A DNA stretch of 32,353 nt from CAZFDE01 sp964517795 (GTDB taxonomy: Bacteria; Planctomycetota; Phycisphaerae; Sedimentisphaerales; Anaerobacaceae): NCBI GenBank assembly GCA_964517795.1, contig CAZFDE010000031.1, positions 1 through 32,353 on the forward strand. Direction: 5' to 3'. Shown here piece by piece: positions 23,660 to 32,285 of this stretch (position 1 is its first letter; each line of letters opens with the position of its first letter). The notes under the pieces are model-generated. The model saw nothing but the letters and a program-made list of their open reading frames with translations, was not told the DNA's origin and did no database searches. The position numbers were made by a program, and so were the translations under genes.

Positions 23660-24455
23660 GGATCCGCATCGTCGCGGCAACCTTATCTGTCTGCCTGCAG
23701 AAGGCCGGGTGATCTTTACCGGGGATCTGCACGGGCACCGTCGCAATTTCGAACGAATCGTAACATTCGCCGATCTGAAGGCCCATCCGAACGATCATCT
23801 GATCTTACATGAGATCATTCACGGCGGACCCGAGAACGAACATGGCTTTTGCCAATCTTATCAACTCCTGTTCGATGCAATAAAACTAAAAATAGAATTT
23901 CCACAACAGGTTCATTTCATCCTTGGCAATCACGACACCGCCTTCATCAATAATTCCGAAGTCATGAAAAACGGCAAAGAAATGAATGTGTCGATGCGTA
24001 AAGGCCTCGAACAGCAATACGGTGCATCGGTTGAAGAAGTAAATATGGCAATTCGGCAGTTCCTGTTCTCTCAGCCGCTGGCCGTCAAATGTCCCAATCG
24101 GATATGGTTTTCTCACTCGCTTCCCTCGGATGCTTATATCCAGAAATTCGACCCTGCAATCTTTAACCGACAGTTGAAAATCAACGACGTGGTTCGTCCG
24201 GCTTCGGCATATTTACTGACGTGGGGACGCAAACAATCCAAGCAAACAATCGATACGCTGGCTGAGCAGCTTGACGTCGATATCTTCATTGTAGGTCATC
24301 AGGCGCAGCCGGACGGATGGGCTCGACCGCTGGACAATATGATCATTCTGGCCTCAGACCACAATCACGGGGTGTTGCTGCCGATCGACCTCAATCAATC
24401 CTACAGCACCGATGCACTAATCGAAAAAATCGTTCCGCTGGCTTCGATTGCCTGA
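23607..24455 (+). CDS. PPP-like metallophosphatase with altered second motif
   Basis: A 282-residue calcineurin-like phosphoesterase. GDLHGH (39-44) and GNHD (107-110) are the first and third metal-binding motifs. A later FSHSLP and IVGHQAQP provide the C-terminal histidines. The second motif, normally GDxVDRG, reads HEIIHGG (68-74), so the bridging Asp appears to be replaced by Glu69 and the substrate-binding Arg is missing. It probably still binds metals, but the substrate may not be a phosphoprotein. The ATG at 23607 lies inside the tail of the kinase gene; no later in-frame start exists before the first motif, and the ribosome-binding site is weak. It likely counteracts the kinase (inference). 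Confidence 0.8.
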   Translation: MPQQTIQLLQHAQKTNSEDPHRRGNLICLPAEGRVIFTGDLHGHRRNFERIVTFADLKAHPNDHLILHEIIHGGPENEHGFCQSYQLLFDAIKLKIEFPQQVHFILGNHDTAFINNSEVMKNGKEMNVSMRKGLEQQYGASVEEVNMAIRQFLFSQPLAVKCPNRIWFSHSLPSDAYIQKFDPAIFNRQLKINDVVRPASAYLLTWGRKQSKQTIDTLAEQLDVDIFIVGHQAQPDGWARPLDNMIILASDHNHGVLLPIDLNQSYSTDALIEKIVPLASIA

Positions 24456-24505
24456 TCCATCACAAAAGTGTTGACATCCGTTAAATTGAACGAATAATCA
24501 TCGTT

Positions 24506-25717
24506 ATGGACATATTCAAGTGGATTACATTAATCATTGTCGCCAGCCAAATGGTCGTGCTGATACATGTCTTTCGCAATTTTTTTTATACCTTGAAAAA
24601 GTCACGCAAGAAACGCATCGGTTACGCACCCGAAACTGTTCTGATCGTTCCCTGCCGGGGGATCGACAAACATTTTGAACAGAATATCAGGGCCTATCTC
24701 ACTCAGGATTACGGCAATTACCGCGTGTGGTTTGTGGTCGATGCCCAAAGCGACCCGGCCTATGACAAGCTGCATCAGCTTAAAACCCACTATCAATCCG
24801 AGTCCCAGGCCAAGCAAATCGATATCAAAGTGGCCGGCCCGGCCGCCGGCTGCAGTCAGAAAATTCACAATCTGCTGTTTTGCTGCCAACAGATAACCCA
24901 CCCGATCCAAATGATCGCATTTGCCGATTCCGATGCCTATACGCGACGCGACTGGCTCGGGCATCTGATCTTCCCCCTGCGAAGAGAAAAGATCGGCCTG
25001 GCCACCGGTTATCGCTGGTTTATCCCCGAACAATTGAATCTCGCATCTATCGCACTGTCGGCCCTGAATGCCAAAGTCGCGCAACTACTGGGGAACAATC
25101 GTTTTAATCACGCATGGGGCGGTTCGATGGCAATGCGATATGATTTATTTAAGGCATTAGACATTGAATCCTTGTGGAAAAACGTGCTCAGTGACGACCT
25201 GTCACTAACCCATGCAATCAAAAAAACGTCACGCAAAATCGAATTTGTCCCGGCATGCCTGGTCGCTTCATTCGAATCGATGACGTGGCGGTCGCTTTTC
25301 GAATTCGTCCGACGTCAGTTTATTATCACCCGCATTTACACCCCGGCTTTCTGGCTGTTCGGGCTTTTAAGCAGTGTTTTATCCGTCGTCGCTTTATGGC
25401 TGCCCCTCGGATTGGCCGTCAATACCGCCTTATTAAATGGTGCCGGCGCCGCTTTTTATGCTATCTGCGCCGGGAGTGTTATCGCCGCCCAATGCCTGCG
25501 TGCGGGATGCCGGCAAACCATGGCTATGCGGCTGTTTGAACCTTATGCCGGCCGCATAAAAAAGGCCGCTATTGCCGATATCGGATTCTTTTGGGGATGG
25601 TCGTTATTGATGCTGATAATGATCGGCTCCTCGGCATTCGGGCGGATTATCTCATGGCGAAAGATCAAATACAAACTCATTGCACCGGATCACATTGAGA
25701 TCGTCAAATCCTCATGA
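24506..25717 (+). CDS. Membrane glycosyltransferase, GT2/GT21-like
   Basis: A 403-residue inner-membrane glycosyltransferase resembling ceramide-glucosyltransferase (GT21/HpnI) proteins. An N-terminal membrane helix lies at about 5-28. The GT-A domain follows, with TVLIVPCRGID and VVDAQSD, the DxD-like ADSDA that binds the sugar nucleotide, and SDDLSLT with the catalytic acid. RRQFIITR is in the place of the (Q/R)xxRW motif, although its Trp is missing. Three or four hydrophobic helices lie in the last 120 residues. The acceptor is probably a lipid. It follows the phosphatase by 50 bases and may be part of the same operon. Its end overlaps the end of the convergent diguanylate cyclase by six bases. 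Confidence 0.85.
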   Translation: MDIFKWITLIIVASQMVVLIHVFRNFFYTLKKSRKKRIGYAPETVLIVPCRGIDKHFEQNIRAYLTQDYGNYRVWFVVDAQSDPAYDKLHQLKTHYQSESQAKQIDIKVAGPAAGCSQKIHNLLFCCQQITHPIQMIAFADSDAYTRRDWLGHLIFPLRREKIGLATGYRWFIPEQLNLASIALSALNAKVAQLLGNNRFNHAWGGSMAMRYDLFKALDIESLWKNVLSDDLSLTHAIKKTSRKIEFVPACLVASFESMTWRSLFEFVRRQFIITRIYTPAFWLFGLLSSVLSVVALWLPLGLAVNTALLNGAGAAFYAICAGSVIAAQCLRAGCRQTMAMRLFEPYAGRIKKAAIADIGFFWGWSLLMLIMIGSSAFGRIISWRKIKYKLIAPDHIEIVKSS

Positions 25718-26737
25718 TTGGGATTGATGATAATGCGCAATATCGTTATTTGGTAATCCGACCAGATAGATCTGATTTTTCCCGCTACGTTTGGCTTGTA
25801 ATAATGCCTTGTCGGCCATCGAGAATAATTCTTCCACGGTTCGCCCGTCATCCGGGCTGGTAGCCAGTCCGCCGCTGATCGTTAATACCCCTTTGCCGCC
25901 CGGCCCCAGCATATTGAATTCGGCTTTTTTCAACTCATTGCGAAACCGGTCCGAAATGAAGATCGCATCTTTGGGGTGGTCGGCATTGACGGATCGCCGT
26001 TCCTGTCTGTCGCGCGATGCGTGACGGCGCGGTTTGTCCCAGAAAATCACCCCAAATTCATCCCCGCCGAGGCGCCCGACGATATCATGATAACGACAGC
26101 ATCGCCGGATCAGCAAGGCCACCTGATTAAGTATCTTATCACCGGCCACATGGCCATAGCGATCGTTGTAACTCTTAAAATTGTCAATATCGAATATCAG
26201 CAGCATAACCTTGCCCCCTTGCCGCTGTTCGTAATCGAGGATCTGTCGTAGAAATTCGAAAAAATAACGCCGATTTTTCAGTCCGGTCAACTCATCTTCG
26301 GTCGCCAGTTTTTCAAGGTGAACCATTTTTTCCGAGGACGCTTCATCGATATCTGTTTTCACTGGCTTTTCGTGTTGAGCCGCCGGAGAATCATGTAATC
26401 CTTTAAGCGAGTCTAAAAAAGCCGCATGTTGAACCGGGTAAAGTACATAATCATCCGCCAGTGCCTGCGATACGAGATCAATCGCAAACGGCTCTAACGG
26501 CATGGTCGCCAAAACATAAATCGATGCGTTTTTGTTACACTTCCGGATCGCCTGTAATGCAGCAATATTGCGTGATTGATCGGCATGGATAACAAAAACG
26601 ATACGGGTATATACCCCGCGGGCGGCCGCCCGGATTCCCTCAAAGGGATTATCATGCACAATACATTCCGGCATCTCGATCGTATCGGTAAAAAGGCCTT
26701 TGGGACGACCAATCAGTAATATATCGATATCACTCAT
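25712..26737 (-). CDS. Diguanylate cyclase with receiver-like N-terminus
   Basis: Makes the second messenger cyclic di-GMP. Of 341 residues, about 1-115 form an alpha/beta domain resembling a receiver but without the acidic pair or a clear phosphoacceptor Asp. A short coiled segment (133-150) leads into the GGDEF domain with DELTGLKNRRYF, FDIDNFKSYND and GGDEF at 224-228. The product-inhibition site RxxD (RYHD, 215-218) lies exactly five residues before GGDEF, so feedback inhibition is expected. A basic insertion of some 25 residues (about 235-258) follows the GGDEF strand. There is no membrane helix. It overlaps the upstream gene by eight bases and has an AAGGA ribosome-binding site inside it. 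Confidence 0.93.
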   Translation of the reverse strand: MSDIDILLIGRPKGLFTDTIEMPECIVHDNPFEGIRAAARGVYTRIVFVIHADQSRNIAALQAIRKCNKNASIYVLATMPLEPFAIDLVSQALADDYVLYPVQHAAFLDSLKGLHDSPAAQHEKPVKTDIDEASSEKMVHLEKLATEDELTGLKNRRYFFEFLRQILDYEQRQGGKVMLLIFDIDNFKSYNDRYGHVAGDKILNQVALLIRRCCRYHDIVGRLGGDEFGVIFWDKPRRHASRDRQERRSVNADHPKDAIFISDRFRNELKKAEFNMLGPGGKGVLTISGGLATSPDDGRTVEELFSMADKALLQAKRSGKNQIYLVGLPNNDIAHYHQSQS

Positions 26738-27209
26738 CCGTCTCGTTCCTTAACAACGCTTCCATCTCGTCAGGTCCGACAATCCCATCGAACTTTCTCA
26801 TATCGCCGGGGTGTTTGCCGAAAGGATTCGCTCCCGGATGCCTCCGGTCGGATAAGATCTTTTCTAAATCTTGCGGCCAATCATCGGAAGATGTGATCCA
26901 GTGAATATGGCTTGAGCGATTGGCGGATGGGGAAGTTTTTGGGGTAACCACAAAACAAGCGATTCCATGATCACAGAGCATATCAAGAAAGGCGTAATCT
27001 TCCATTTTCACAAAATCGTCATGACTGACCACCCGAATACACTCATCACAAGAATTCATCGCCAGAACGGCTGTCGCCTCATAGACATCTCGACAGACCG
27101 TAACGTGATTGTGTGTTTTGAGATTTTGAATCACCTCCGACCAAACCGACTCTCGACAGTTTGCAATAACAATATAATGGTACTTCATGGATTGTTCAAA
27201 TACCTCCAT
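26730..27209 (-). CDS. Uncharacterised receiver-like protein upstream of the diguanylate cyclase
   Basis: A protein of about 159 residues that I do not recognise as a named family. The first 100 residues alternate strands and helices like a receiver domain (YHYIVIANCRESVWSEVI, CIRVVSHDDF, GIACFVVTP) but lack the phosphorylation motifs; a similar degenerate fold begins the next protein. The C-terminus carries GIVGPDEMEALLRN, which looks like the CheY-binding N-terminal peptide of FliM. ATG 27209 is chosen because AGG lies six bases upstream; ATG 27188 is nearly as good, and a TTG at 27269 is unlikely because the predicted transcription start (about 27252) is downstream of it. It overlaps the cyclase gene, so the two products probably work together. 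Confidence 0.65.
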   Translation of the reverse strand: MEVFEQSMKYHYIVIANCRESVWSEVIQNLKTHNHVTVCRDVYEATAVLAMNSCDECIRVVSHDDFVKMEDYAFLDMLCDHGIACFVVTPKTSPSANRSSHIHWITSSDDWPQDLEKILSDRRHPGANPFGKHPGDMRKFDGIVGPDEMEALLRNETDE

Positions 27210-27258
27210 CACCAACCTGCCATCGAATTCAGGACCACGTTTCATTTCAAACAGGGTA

Positions 27259-27287
27259 ATCCTAAACAAAAAGAAGTGTTATGTCAA
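27259..27287 (-). promoter_or_regulatory. Promoter of the receiver-like/diguanylate cyclase pair
   Basis: On the minus strand a perfect TTGACA (27287-27282) and TAGGAT (27264-27259) are 17 bases apart, giving a start near 27252. Confidence 0.55.
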
Positions 27288-27343
27288 TAAAAATAGCAAT
27301 GCGATAAACAGAAACAAGTCACGGTTTTAAACGATTCGAAAGA

Positions 27344-29215
27344 TCAGGAAGCTTCTGGCAGATTATCCAGATTCTTCTTCACCTGTTCACAATAGAAGCT
27401 GTCCGGGTAGAGGCTCAGAAATGTGGTCAATACCGATCGTGTTTCGATCAGAGACTGATTGCGTAACTGCGGATTGTCATCCGGCTGCTGCTGCCACAAA
27501 CGAATCTTTAATAATCCCAAGTCATACAATGTCTCCACCGCCCCGTCGCGGCCCTGATAGGCATTGTGGATTTCCGTCAGGCGAACGGCCCGAAGCTGCT
27601 CGTCGGGGATCAATTTCGCCTTGGCCAAAAGCACGTTATCATAAAGCGGATCATTTTTTTTCATCTGCTGTAACAATTCGTTTAATTGAGATGCATATTC
27701 CGGCACATGAGGATTCAGCATCACGAATCGCTGCAGCCGACTGACATTATCCATCTTACCGTTGCGATTTTCCGGGCTGATCAACTCGCGGAGCCGGAAA
27801 ATTTTTCGCGCGATCTCGTCCAGCATAAAGCCGGTCAGAACACTTCGTTCCGGAGGCTCAAAAACCCCGAATACACTATCGGTCGGTTCTTTTGTTTTAG
27901 TCAATATCGTTCGAAAATGAGGGATCATCTGTTCGGCTTCCCGAAGCAGTTTTTGGGCTTCATCGAATCGCCCCTGACCCGACCAGTGCATTGCGACACG
28001 CCATCGCGCTTCGATCGATTCAGGGCTTTGAGGAAATTCACGGTACAACCGAAACCAGGTTTCGCGAGACCAGCTAAAAGGATAATCCGAATAAAAATGC
28101 AAAATCTCTTTGCGCATCAGCATATTCAAATCTGGTTGCAGTTCGCTCAGGATCGCCTTGTAAAATAATGCGATCGGCATGCGTTGACTGCGCGGCCGTT
28201 TGCGAATAAATTGGTGATATTGATTCAACAAAAATGATTTGGTTTGCTGATAATCCAGTTCATCCGGCACCGAAAACCACCAACTCGGCCAACGGTTATC
28301 CCGTAAGCTCGATCGCAATTCCCGCTTGAGTTCTTCCCGCAGCGCGATCGGCTCGGAAGGGTAGAAAAAACCCGCCAGATACTTTTGGACCGCCGGATCG
28401 GTAATCGTTTGATCGAGCGCTTCGGTAATGTGCTTATCGTGAAATTGCGGATTTTGCTGCGGATTGTATCGAGCCACATACAACTGATAATCCAGTTCCG
28501 AAAATCCGATCTTGAAATGAAAATGAATAAATGCAAGGGCTAAAAACACGAGGGCCGTTAACCAGACCAGACCCGGCCGATAGCGCGTGAAATGACCGAT
28601 TCCCAACACCAAACCGGCGATTGACAGACCAATCAGCCACGCTCCAATCCATGGGGTGTACGAAAAGCCCCACTTGATCGGCTCGACACCGCGTGCGCTG
28701 CCAAAGTAACCCCAGTAGATCAATTGCGGCACGGTACAAAGAACGATCGATATAAAGCGGGACCGAAACCGAAGCGGCCGGCAGGCCACGGCGATACAAC
28801 TGATCAACAAACTGAACACCAGAATCGGCATATTCGTAACGATCAACAGCACCACCAGATAGATCAGGCTGTGCTTGAAACTCATCAGTTGCGAGATCAA
28901 TAGCGGCGTAATGAAAATAATCCCCATCAACAGACTCAGGACTAATATCTGCCAGGGATACTCGAATATACTCAGGCCGGAAATAACATAATGCCCCACC
29001 CCCCAGTTGTGAGAATCATTCATCGCGGCCGGATGAAAACCGATCAAAACACCCGTTAATACTTTAGACCAAAAGCAGCAGGTTAATGTATACACCACCA
29101 ACGCCAGTAACCAGCACCGCTGAACATTCTGGTGACTGTAATGCAGCGTCGGACCAACCGAAAGGAACGGCTTGGCCGCTTTCGGCGTTTTATCCGTTTG
29201 GTTGTGATTTTCCAT
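27344..29215 (-). CDS. Large multi-helix membrane protein with helical repeat C-terminus
   Basis: A 623-residue protein of unknown function. The first 245 residues contain about six hydrophobic helices (for example LALVVYTLTCCFW, ILVLSLLMGIIFITPLLI, LIYLVVLLIVTNMPILVF, WLTALVFLALAFIHF) with a short aromatic stretch between. The remaining 370 residues are soluble and largely helical; segments such as SPESIEARWRVAMHWSGQGR and FDEAQKLLREAEQM look like tetratricopeptide repeats. The arrangement suggests a membrane anchor with a large protein-binding domain in the periplasm or cytoplasm. It starts 30 bases after ahcY and is probably cotranscribed with it. Confidence 0.8.
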   Translation of the reverse strand: MENHNQTDKTPKAAKPFLSVGPTLHYSHQNVQRCWLLALVVYTLTCCFWSKVLTGVLIGFHPAAMNDSHNWGVGHYVISGLSIFEYPWQILVLSLLMGIIFITPLLISQLMSFKHSLIYLVVLLIVTNMPILVFSLLISCIAVACRPLRFRSRFISIVLCTVPQLIYWGYFGSARGVEPIKWGFSYTPWIGAWLIGLSIAGLVLGIGHFTRYRPGLVWLTALVFLALAFIHFHFKIGFSELDYQLYVARYNPQQNPQFHDKHITEALDQTITDPAVQKYLAGFFYPSEPIALREELKRELRSSLRDNRWPSWWFSVPDELDYQQTKSFLLNQYHQFIRKRPRSQRMPIALFYKAILSELQPDLNMLMRKEILHFYSDYPFSWSRETWFRLYREFPQSPESIEARWRVAMHWSGQGRFDEAQKLLREAEQMIPHFRTILTKTKEPTDSVFGVFEPPERSVLTGFMLDEIARKIFRLRELISPENRNGKMDNVSRLQRFVMLNPHVPEYASQLNELLQQMKKNDPLYDNVLLAKAKLIPDEQLRAVRLTEIHNAYQGRDGAVETLYDLGLLKIRLWQQQPDDNPQLRNQSLIETRSVLTTFLSLYPDSFYCEQVKKNLDNLPEAS

Positions 29216-29245
29216 ATTCGACCGGTTAATCCCCGCCGAGCACGA

Positions 29246-30697
29246 TTAATACCGGTAATGCTCCGGCTTAAACGGCCCGTCCACCGACACACCAAGATAA
29301 TCTGCTTGTGTTTCGGTCAAACGCGTAAGTTTGCCGCCTAACTTGTTCAGATGTAATCGGGCAACCTCTTCGTCAAGCTGTTTGGGCAGGGTATAGACCT
29401 TATTCTCAAGTTCTTCCGTTGCCAGCATAATCTGGGCCAGGCATTGGTTCGTGAAACTGTTACTCATCACAAAACTGGGATGGCCCGTGGCACACCCCAG
29501 GTTCACCAGTCGGCCTTCGGCCAATACAATGATCGACCGACCGGACTTCAATGTCCATTGATCGACTTGGGGCTTGATGTTATCCTGTTTGCAGTCCGGC
29601 GAATTTTCAAGATAGCTCATCTGGATCTCGCTGTCGAAATGACCGATATTGCAAATGATCGCCTCATCTTTCATCTGTTCCATGTGAGACCCGCAAATCA
29701 CATCGCAGCAGCCCGTTGCCGTAACGAAAATATCGCCGATCGGGGCGGCCTGTTCCATGGTCACCACTTCGTACCCTTCCATGATCGCCTGCAAGGCACA
29801 GATCGGGTCGATCTCGGTGATCAGGACGCGGGCTCCTAATCCGCGCATCGACTGGGCACAGCCCTTACCAACGTCGCCATAACCGGCAACCACGACCACT
29901 TTACCGGCCACCATCACATCGGTCGCCCGCTTGATTCCGTCGGCCAGCGACTCACGGCAACCGTAGAGATTATCAAATTTCGACTTTGTAACCGAATCAT
30001 TCACATTGACCGCGGCAAACGGCAGTTCACCGCGCTTTGCCATTTGATACAAGCGATGAACACCGGTGGTTGTTTCTTCGGACACACCACGAATACATTC
30101 AGCGATCTTCGTCCATCGCTTCGGGTTATTTGCAAAACTGTCCGCTAAGCGATTGATGACAATCTGAAATTCCTTATTGTCATACGTTTTTTCAAGCAGA
30201 GACGGATCGTTTTCGATCCGTACCCCTTCGGTCACGAACAATGTCGCATCGCCGCCGTCATCGACGATCATATCCGGCCCGCTGCCGTCCGGCCAGGTCA
30301 GGGCCTGCTCGGTACACCACCAGTATTCTTCGAGGCTCTCGCCTTTCCAGGCAAACACAGCAGTCCGACCGGCGGCCGCAATGGCCGCGGCCGCATGATC
30401 CTGGGTCGAGAAAATGTTACAGGATGCCCAGCGAACATCAGCCCCGAGGATCTCGAGGGTTTCGATCAACATCGCCGTCTGGATCGTCATGTGAAGACTA
30501 CCGGTTATTTTCAGACCTTTCAGCGGCTGGTCTTTCCCGTACTTCTCGCGTACCGACATCAGGCCGGGCATTTCGTTTTCAGCCAACTTCATTTCCTTGC
30601 GGCCCAACTCAGCCAACGAGATATCTGCCACCTTATAAGGCAAATTCAAATCCAGTTTCAACACGGATTGACCGGCTGCTTGCGACATTGTACTCAT
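29246..30697 (-). CDS. ahcY: Adenosylhomocysteinase
   Basis: NAD-dependent hydrolysis of S-adenosylhomocysteine to adenosine and homocysteine, removing the inhibitory product of methylation reactions. The 483-residue length is of the long bacterial type with the internal insertion. Signatures include SLHMTIQTA, WWCTEQAL, NVNDSVTKSKFDN with the active-site lysine, the NAD loop GYGDVGKGCAQ, GHFDSEIQ and the C-terminal LTRLTETQADYLGV, ending KPEHYRY as the family requires (Lys and Tyr contact the cofactor of the neighbouring subunit). The ATG at 30697 has an AAAGGTG ribosome-binding site. A second ATG three codons later is possible. No SAH riboswitch is seen in its leader of roughly 80 bases. 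Confidence 0.97.
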   Translation of the reverse strand: MSTMSQAAGQSVLKLDLNLPYKVADISLAELGRKEMKLAENEMPGLMSVREKYGKDQPLKGLKITGSLHMTIQTAMLIETLEILGADVRWASCNIFSTQDHAAAAIAAAGRTAVFAWKGESLEEYWWCTEQALTWPDGSGPDMIVDDGGDATLFVTEGVRIENDPSLLEKTYDNKEFQIVINRLADSFANNPKRWTKIAECIRGVSEETTTGVHRLYQMAKRGELPFAAVNVNDSVTKSKFDNLYGCRESLADGIKRATDVMVAGKVVVVAGYGDVGKGCAQSMRGLGARVLITEIDPICALQAIMEGYEVVTMEQAAPIGDIFVTATGCCDVICGSHMEQMKDEAIICNIGHFDSEIQMSYLENSPDCKQDNIKPQVDQWTLKSGRSIIVLAEGRLVNLGCATGHPSFVMSNSFTNQCLAQIMLATEELENKVYTLPKQLDEEVARLHLNKLGGKLTRLTETQADYLGVSVDGPFKPEHYRY

Positions 30698-30784
30698 ATT
30701 GCACCTTTCGTCTTTACATTGAATAATCGTACATCAATTTCATTATCGTTAATTATCTTAAGGTAATAAATCGCAGGTCTGTCT

Positions 30785-30812
30785 ATTATACACAAATGCC
30801 CTGAAGATTCAA
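30785..30812 (-). promoter_or_regulatory. Promoter of ahcY
   Basis: On the minus strand TTGAAT (30812-30807) and a perfect TATAAT (30790-30785) are 16 bases apart. The leader is about 80 bases. Confidence 0.6.
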
Positions 30813-30859
30813 ATCTTTTCAGAGCATCGTAATTGCTTGTTATCAATATACTTGCGGAG

Positions 30860-31405
30860 CTACTGTTTGTTTTCCTCAAATTCCAGTGCCGCCGAATTGA
30901 TACAATATCTCAAACCGGTGGGTTGCGGCCCATCGTCGAAAACGTGACCAAGATGACCTTTGCATCGGCTGCAAAGCACCTCGGTGCGTTTCATAAAATA
31001 GCTGTTGTCTTCGGCGACGGCCACATGATTCGGTTCGACCGGTTCATAAAAGCTCGGCCAGCCGGTCCCGGATTTGAACTTGGTATCCGAACTAAAAAGC
31101 GCCTGCCCACATGCAGCACAGTTATATACGCCTTCACCTGTGAAGTCATAGTACTTTCCGGTAAATGCCCGTTCGGTACCTTTTTCACGCAATATCTTGT
31201 ATTGCTCCGACGTCAGTTTCTCTCGCCATTGCTCATCATTCATTGTGTTTGGATCCGCCATTGCATAAACTCCGCAACTGATTATATTTGATTTTTCATT
31301 GCTATCTTTCGCAGAAACACCTTTTTCTTCACGGCATGATGAAAAAAAAGATATGACTACGAAAACACTGGTTATCACGATAAATTGAATAATGCGCTTT
31401 TTCAT
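30860..31405 (-). CDS. msrB: Peptide-methionine (R)-S-oxide reductase, exported lipoprotein
   Basis: Repairs the R form of oxidised methionine in proteins. The ATG at 31405 (MKKRIIQF) is chosen; a GTG three codons upstream is possible. The signal peptide ends in FFSSC, a plausible lipobox with Cys24, so the enzyme should be anchored in the envelope. The catalytic domain (about 60-178) is complete: LTSEQYKILREKGTERAF, zinc cysteines in CAAC (96, 99) and CSRC (145, 148), SGTGWPSFYEP, GHVFDDGP and the catalytic Cys168 in GLRYCINSAAL. It follows the redoxin gene by only 15 bases and is likely supplied with electrons by it or by a related thiol protein. Confidence 0.95.
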   Translation of the reverse strand: MKKRIIQFIVITSVFVVISFFSSCREEKGVSAKDSNEKSNIISCGVYAMADPNTMNDEQWREKLTSEQYKILREKGTERAFTGKYYDFTGEGVYNCAACGQALFSSDTKFKSGTGWPSFYEPVEPNHVAVAEDNSYFMKRTEVLCSRCKGHLGHVFDDGPQPTGLRYCINSAALEFEENKQ

Positions 31406-31420
31406 TTGAATCACTTCACT

Positions 31421-32056
31421 TTAATATTTTACACTGCACCCATACGGTTGCGTTTGGGTAATTTCAACAGGTTTACCCTGAGTCATCTGCGCTAAAGCCT
31501 GATCGACATAGTTGATATATTTTTTACCTTCAGGGAGTTTGCCTAACGGTGCGTTATCGATCGCACCCTCATAGGCAATCCGCCCGTTTGTGTCGATCAC
31601 ATACATGTGAGGTGTCCGCTCGGCACCATACGCCCGGCCAACATCTCCGCTGCGATCATCCAGAATCGCATAAGACAGATCGTAATTTTGCGCAAACGCT
31701 TTGTTCTTTTCCACTTCCAAATGTTTGGTGCTGTTGACTGCCAGCCAGACAACTGCCTGATCGGCATATTCATTGGCCAGGTCGCGCATGGTCGTTTTGG
31801 TATCGTAGTGATATTTGACGAACGGGCATTCGTAATTGAACCACTCTAAAACCACAATTTTACCCGCTAAATCTGAAAGCGTGATTTCAGCGCCGTCGTA
31901 ATTCGAAAGCGTAAAATCCGGTGCAGTGATATCTCTTGATTGTATTTGCTCCTGCTTTGTTTCTTGCTGGGGCGTTGATGCATTTTGTTCCTTATCGAAG
32001 CTACACAGCCCTAAACTTGCAAAACCCATTGCGGCAATGATGGTTAAACGTTTCAT
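31421..32056 (-). CDS. Exported redoxin (AhpC/TSA, PRX-like family)
   Basis: A 211-residue thioredoxin-fold protein. The N-terminal signal MKRLTIIAAMGFASLGLC ends in a cysteine, but the residue before it is Leu, so lipid attachment is uncertain. The mature domain (about 45-190) has APDFTLSNYDGAEITLSDL, then WFNYECPFVKYHYD with a single active-site Cys of the PRX_like1 type, and later RTPHMYVIDTNGRIAYEGAID. Another Cys sits near the C-terminus (YGCSVKY) and could be the resolving residue. An AGGA ribosome-binding site is close to the ATG. It is the first gene of a two-gene envelope oxidative-repair operon with msrB. Confidence 0.9.
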   Translation of the reverse strand: MKRLTIIAAMGFASLGLCSFDKEQNASTPQQETKQEQIQSRDITAPDFTLSNYDGAEITLSDLAGKIVVLEWFNYECPFVKYHYDTKTTMRDLANEYADQAVVWLAVNSTKHLEVEKNKAFAQNYDLSYAILDDRSGDVGRAYGAERTPHMYVIDTNGRIAYEGAIDNAPLGKLPEGKKYINYVDQALAQMTQGKPVEITQTQPYGCSVKY

Positions 32057-32110
32057 TTTCCTGCCCTTTCAATTTTTTTTCATTCAAAATTCGATTCTTA
32101 AATTCATACT

Positions 32111-32116
32111 ATTATA
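32111..32116 (-). promoter_or_regulatory. Candidate -10 box for the redoxin-msrB operon
   Basis: A perfect TATAAT on the minus strand 55 bases before the redoxin ATG. The -35 position is weak (TTCTTA at 16 bases). Confidence 0.4.
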
Positions 32117-32200
32117 CTATGATAATAGTTCTTAAGAAAAAAACTAAATTCAAAAAAACTTTAAGGATGCCATTACCCTTACTTACCGTCATTAAAGTAA

Positions 32201-32232
32201 AACGGGCCTGTACCGTTGGGTACAGGCCCGTT
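32201..32232 (-). terminator. Strong hairpin terminator for the gene at the right edge
   Basis: A perfect 14-bp GC-rich stem (32201-32214 with 32219-32232) with a four-base loop is followed on the minus strand by TTTTACTTT. A second, smaller hairpin (32246-32253 with 32261-32268) precedes it. Both lie after the stop at 32286, so they most likely end that transcript. Confidence 0.7.
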
Positions 32233-32285
32233 AAAAACCTTATCACATGCCCTCTATGTCAGGGCATGATGGTAAAAAACACTAC

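Noticed and set aside
30698..30784. SAH riboswitch before ahcY
   Set aside because: The short, AT-rich leader shows no GC-rich pseudoknot or conserved core of that riboswitch class.
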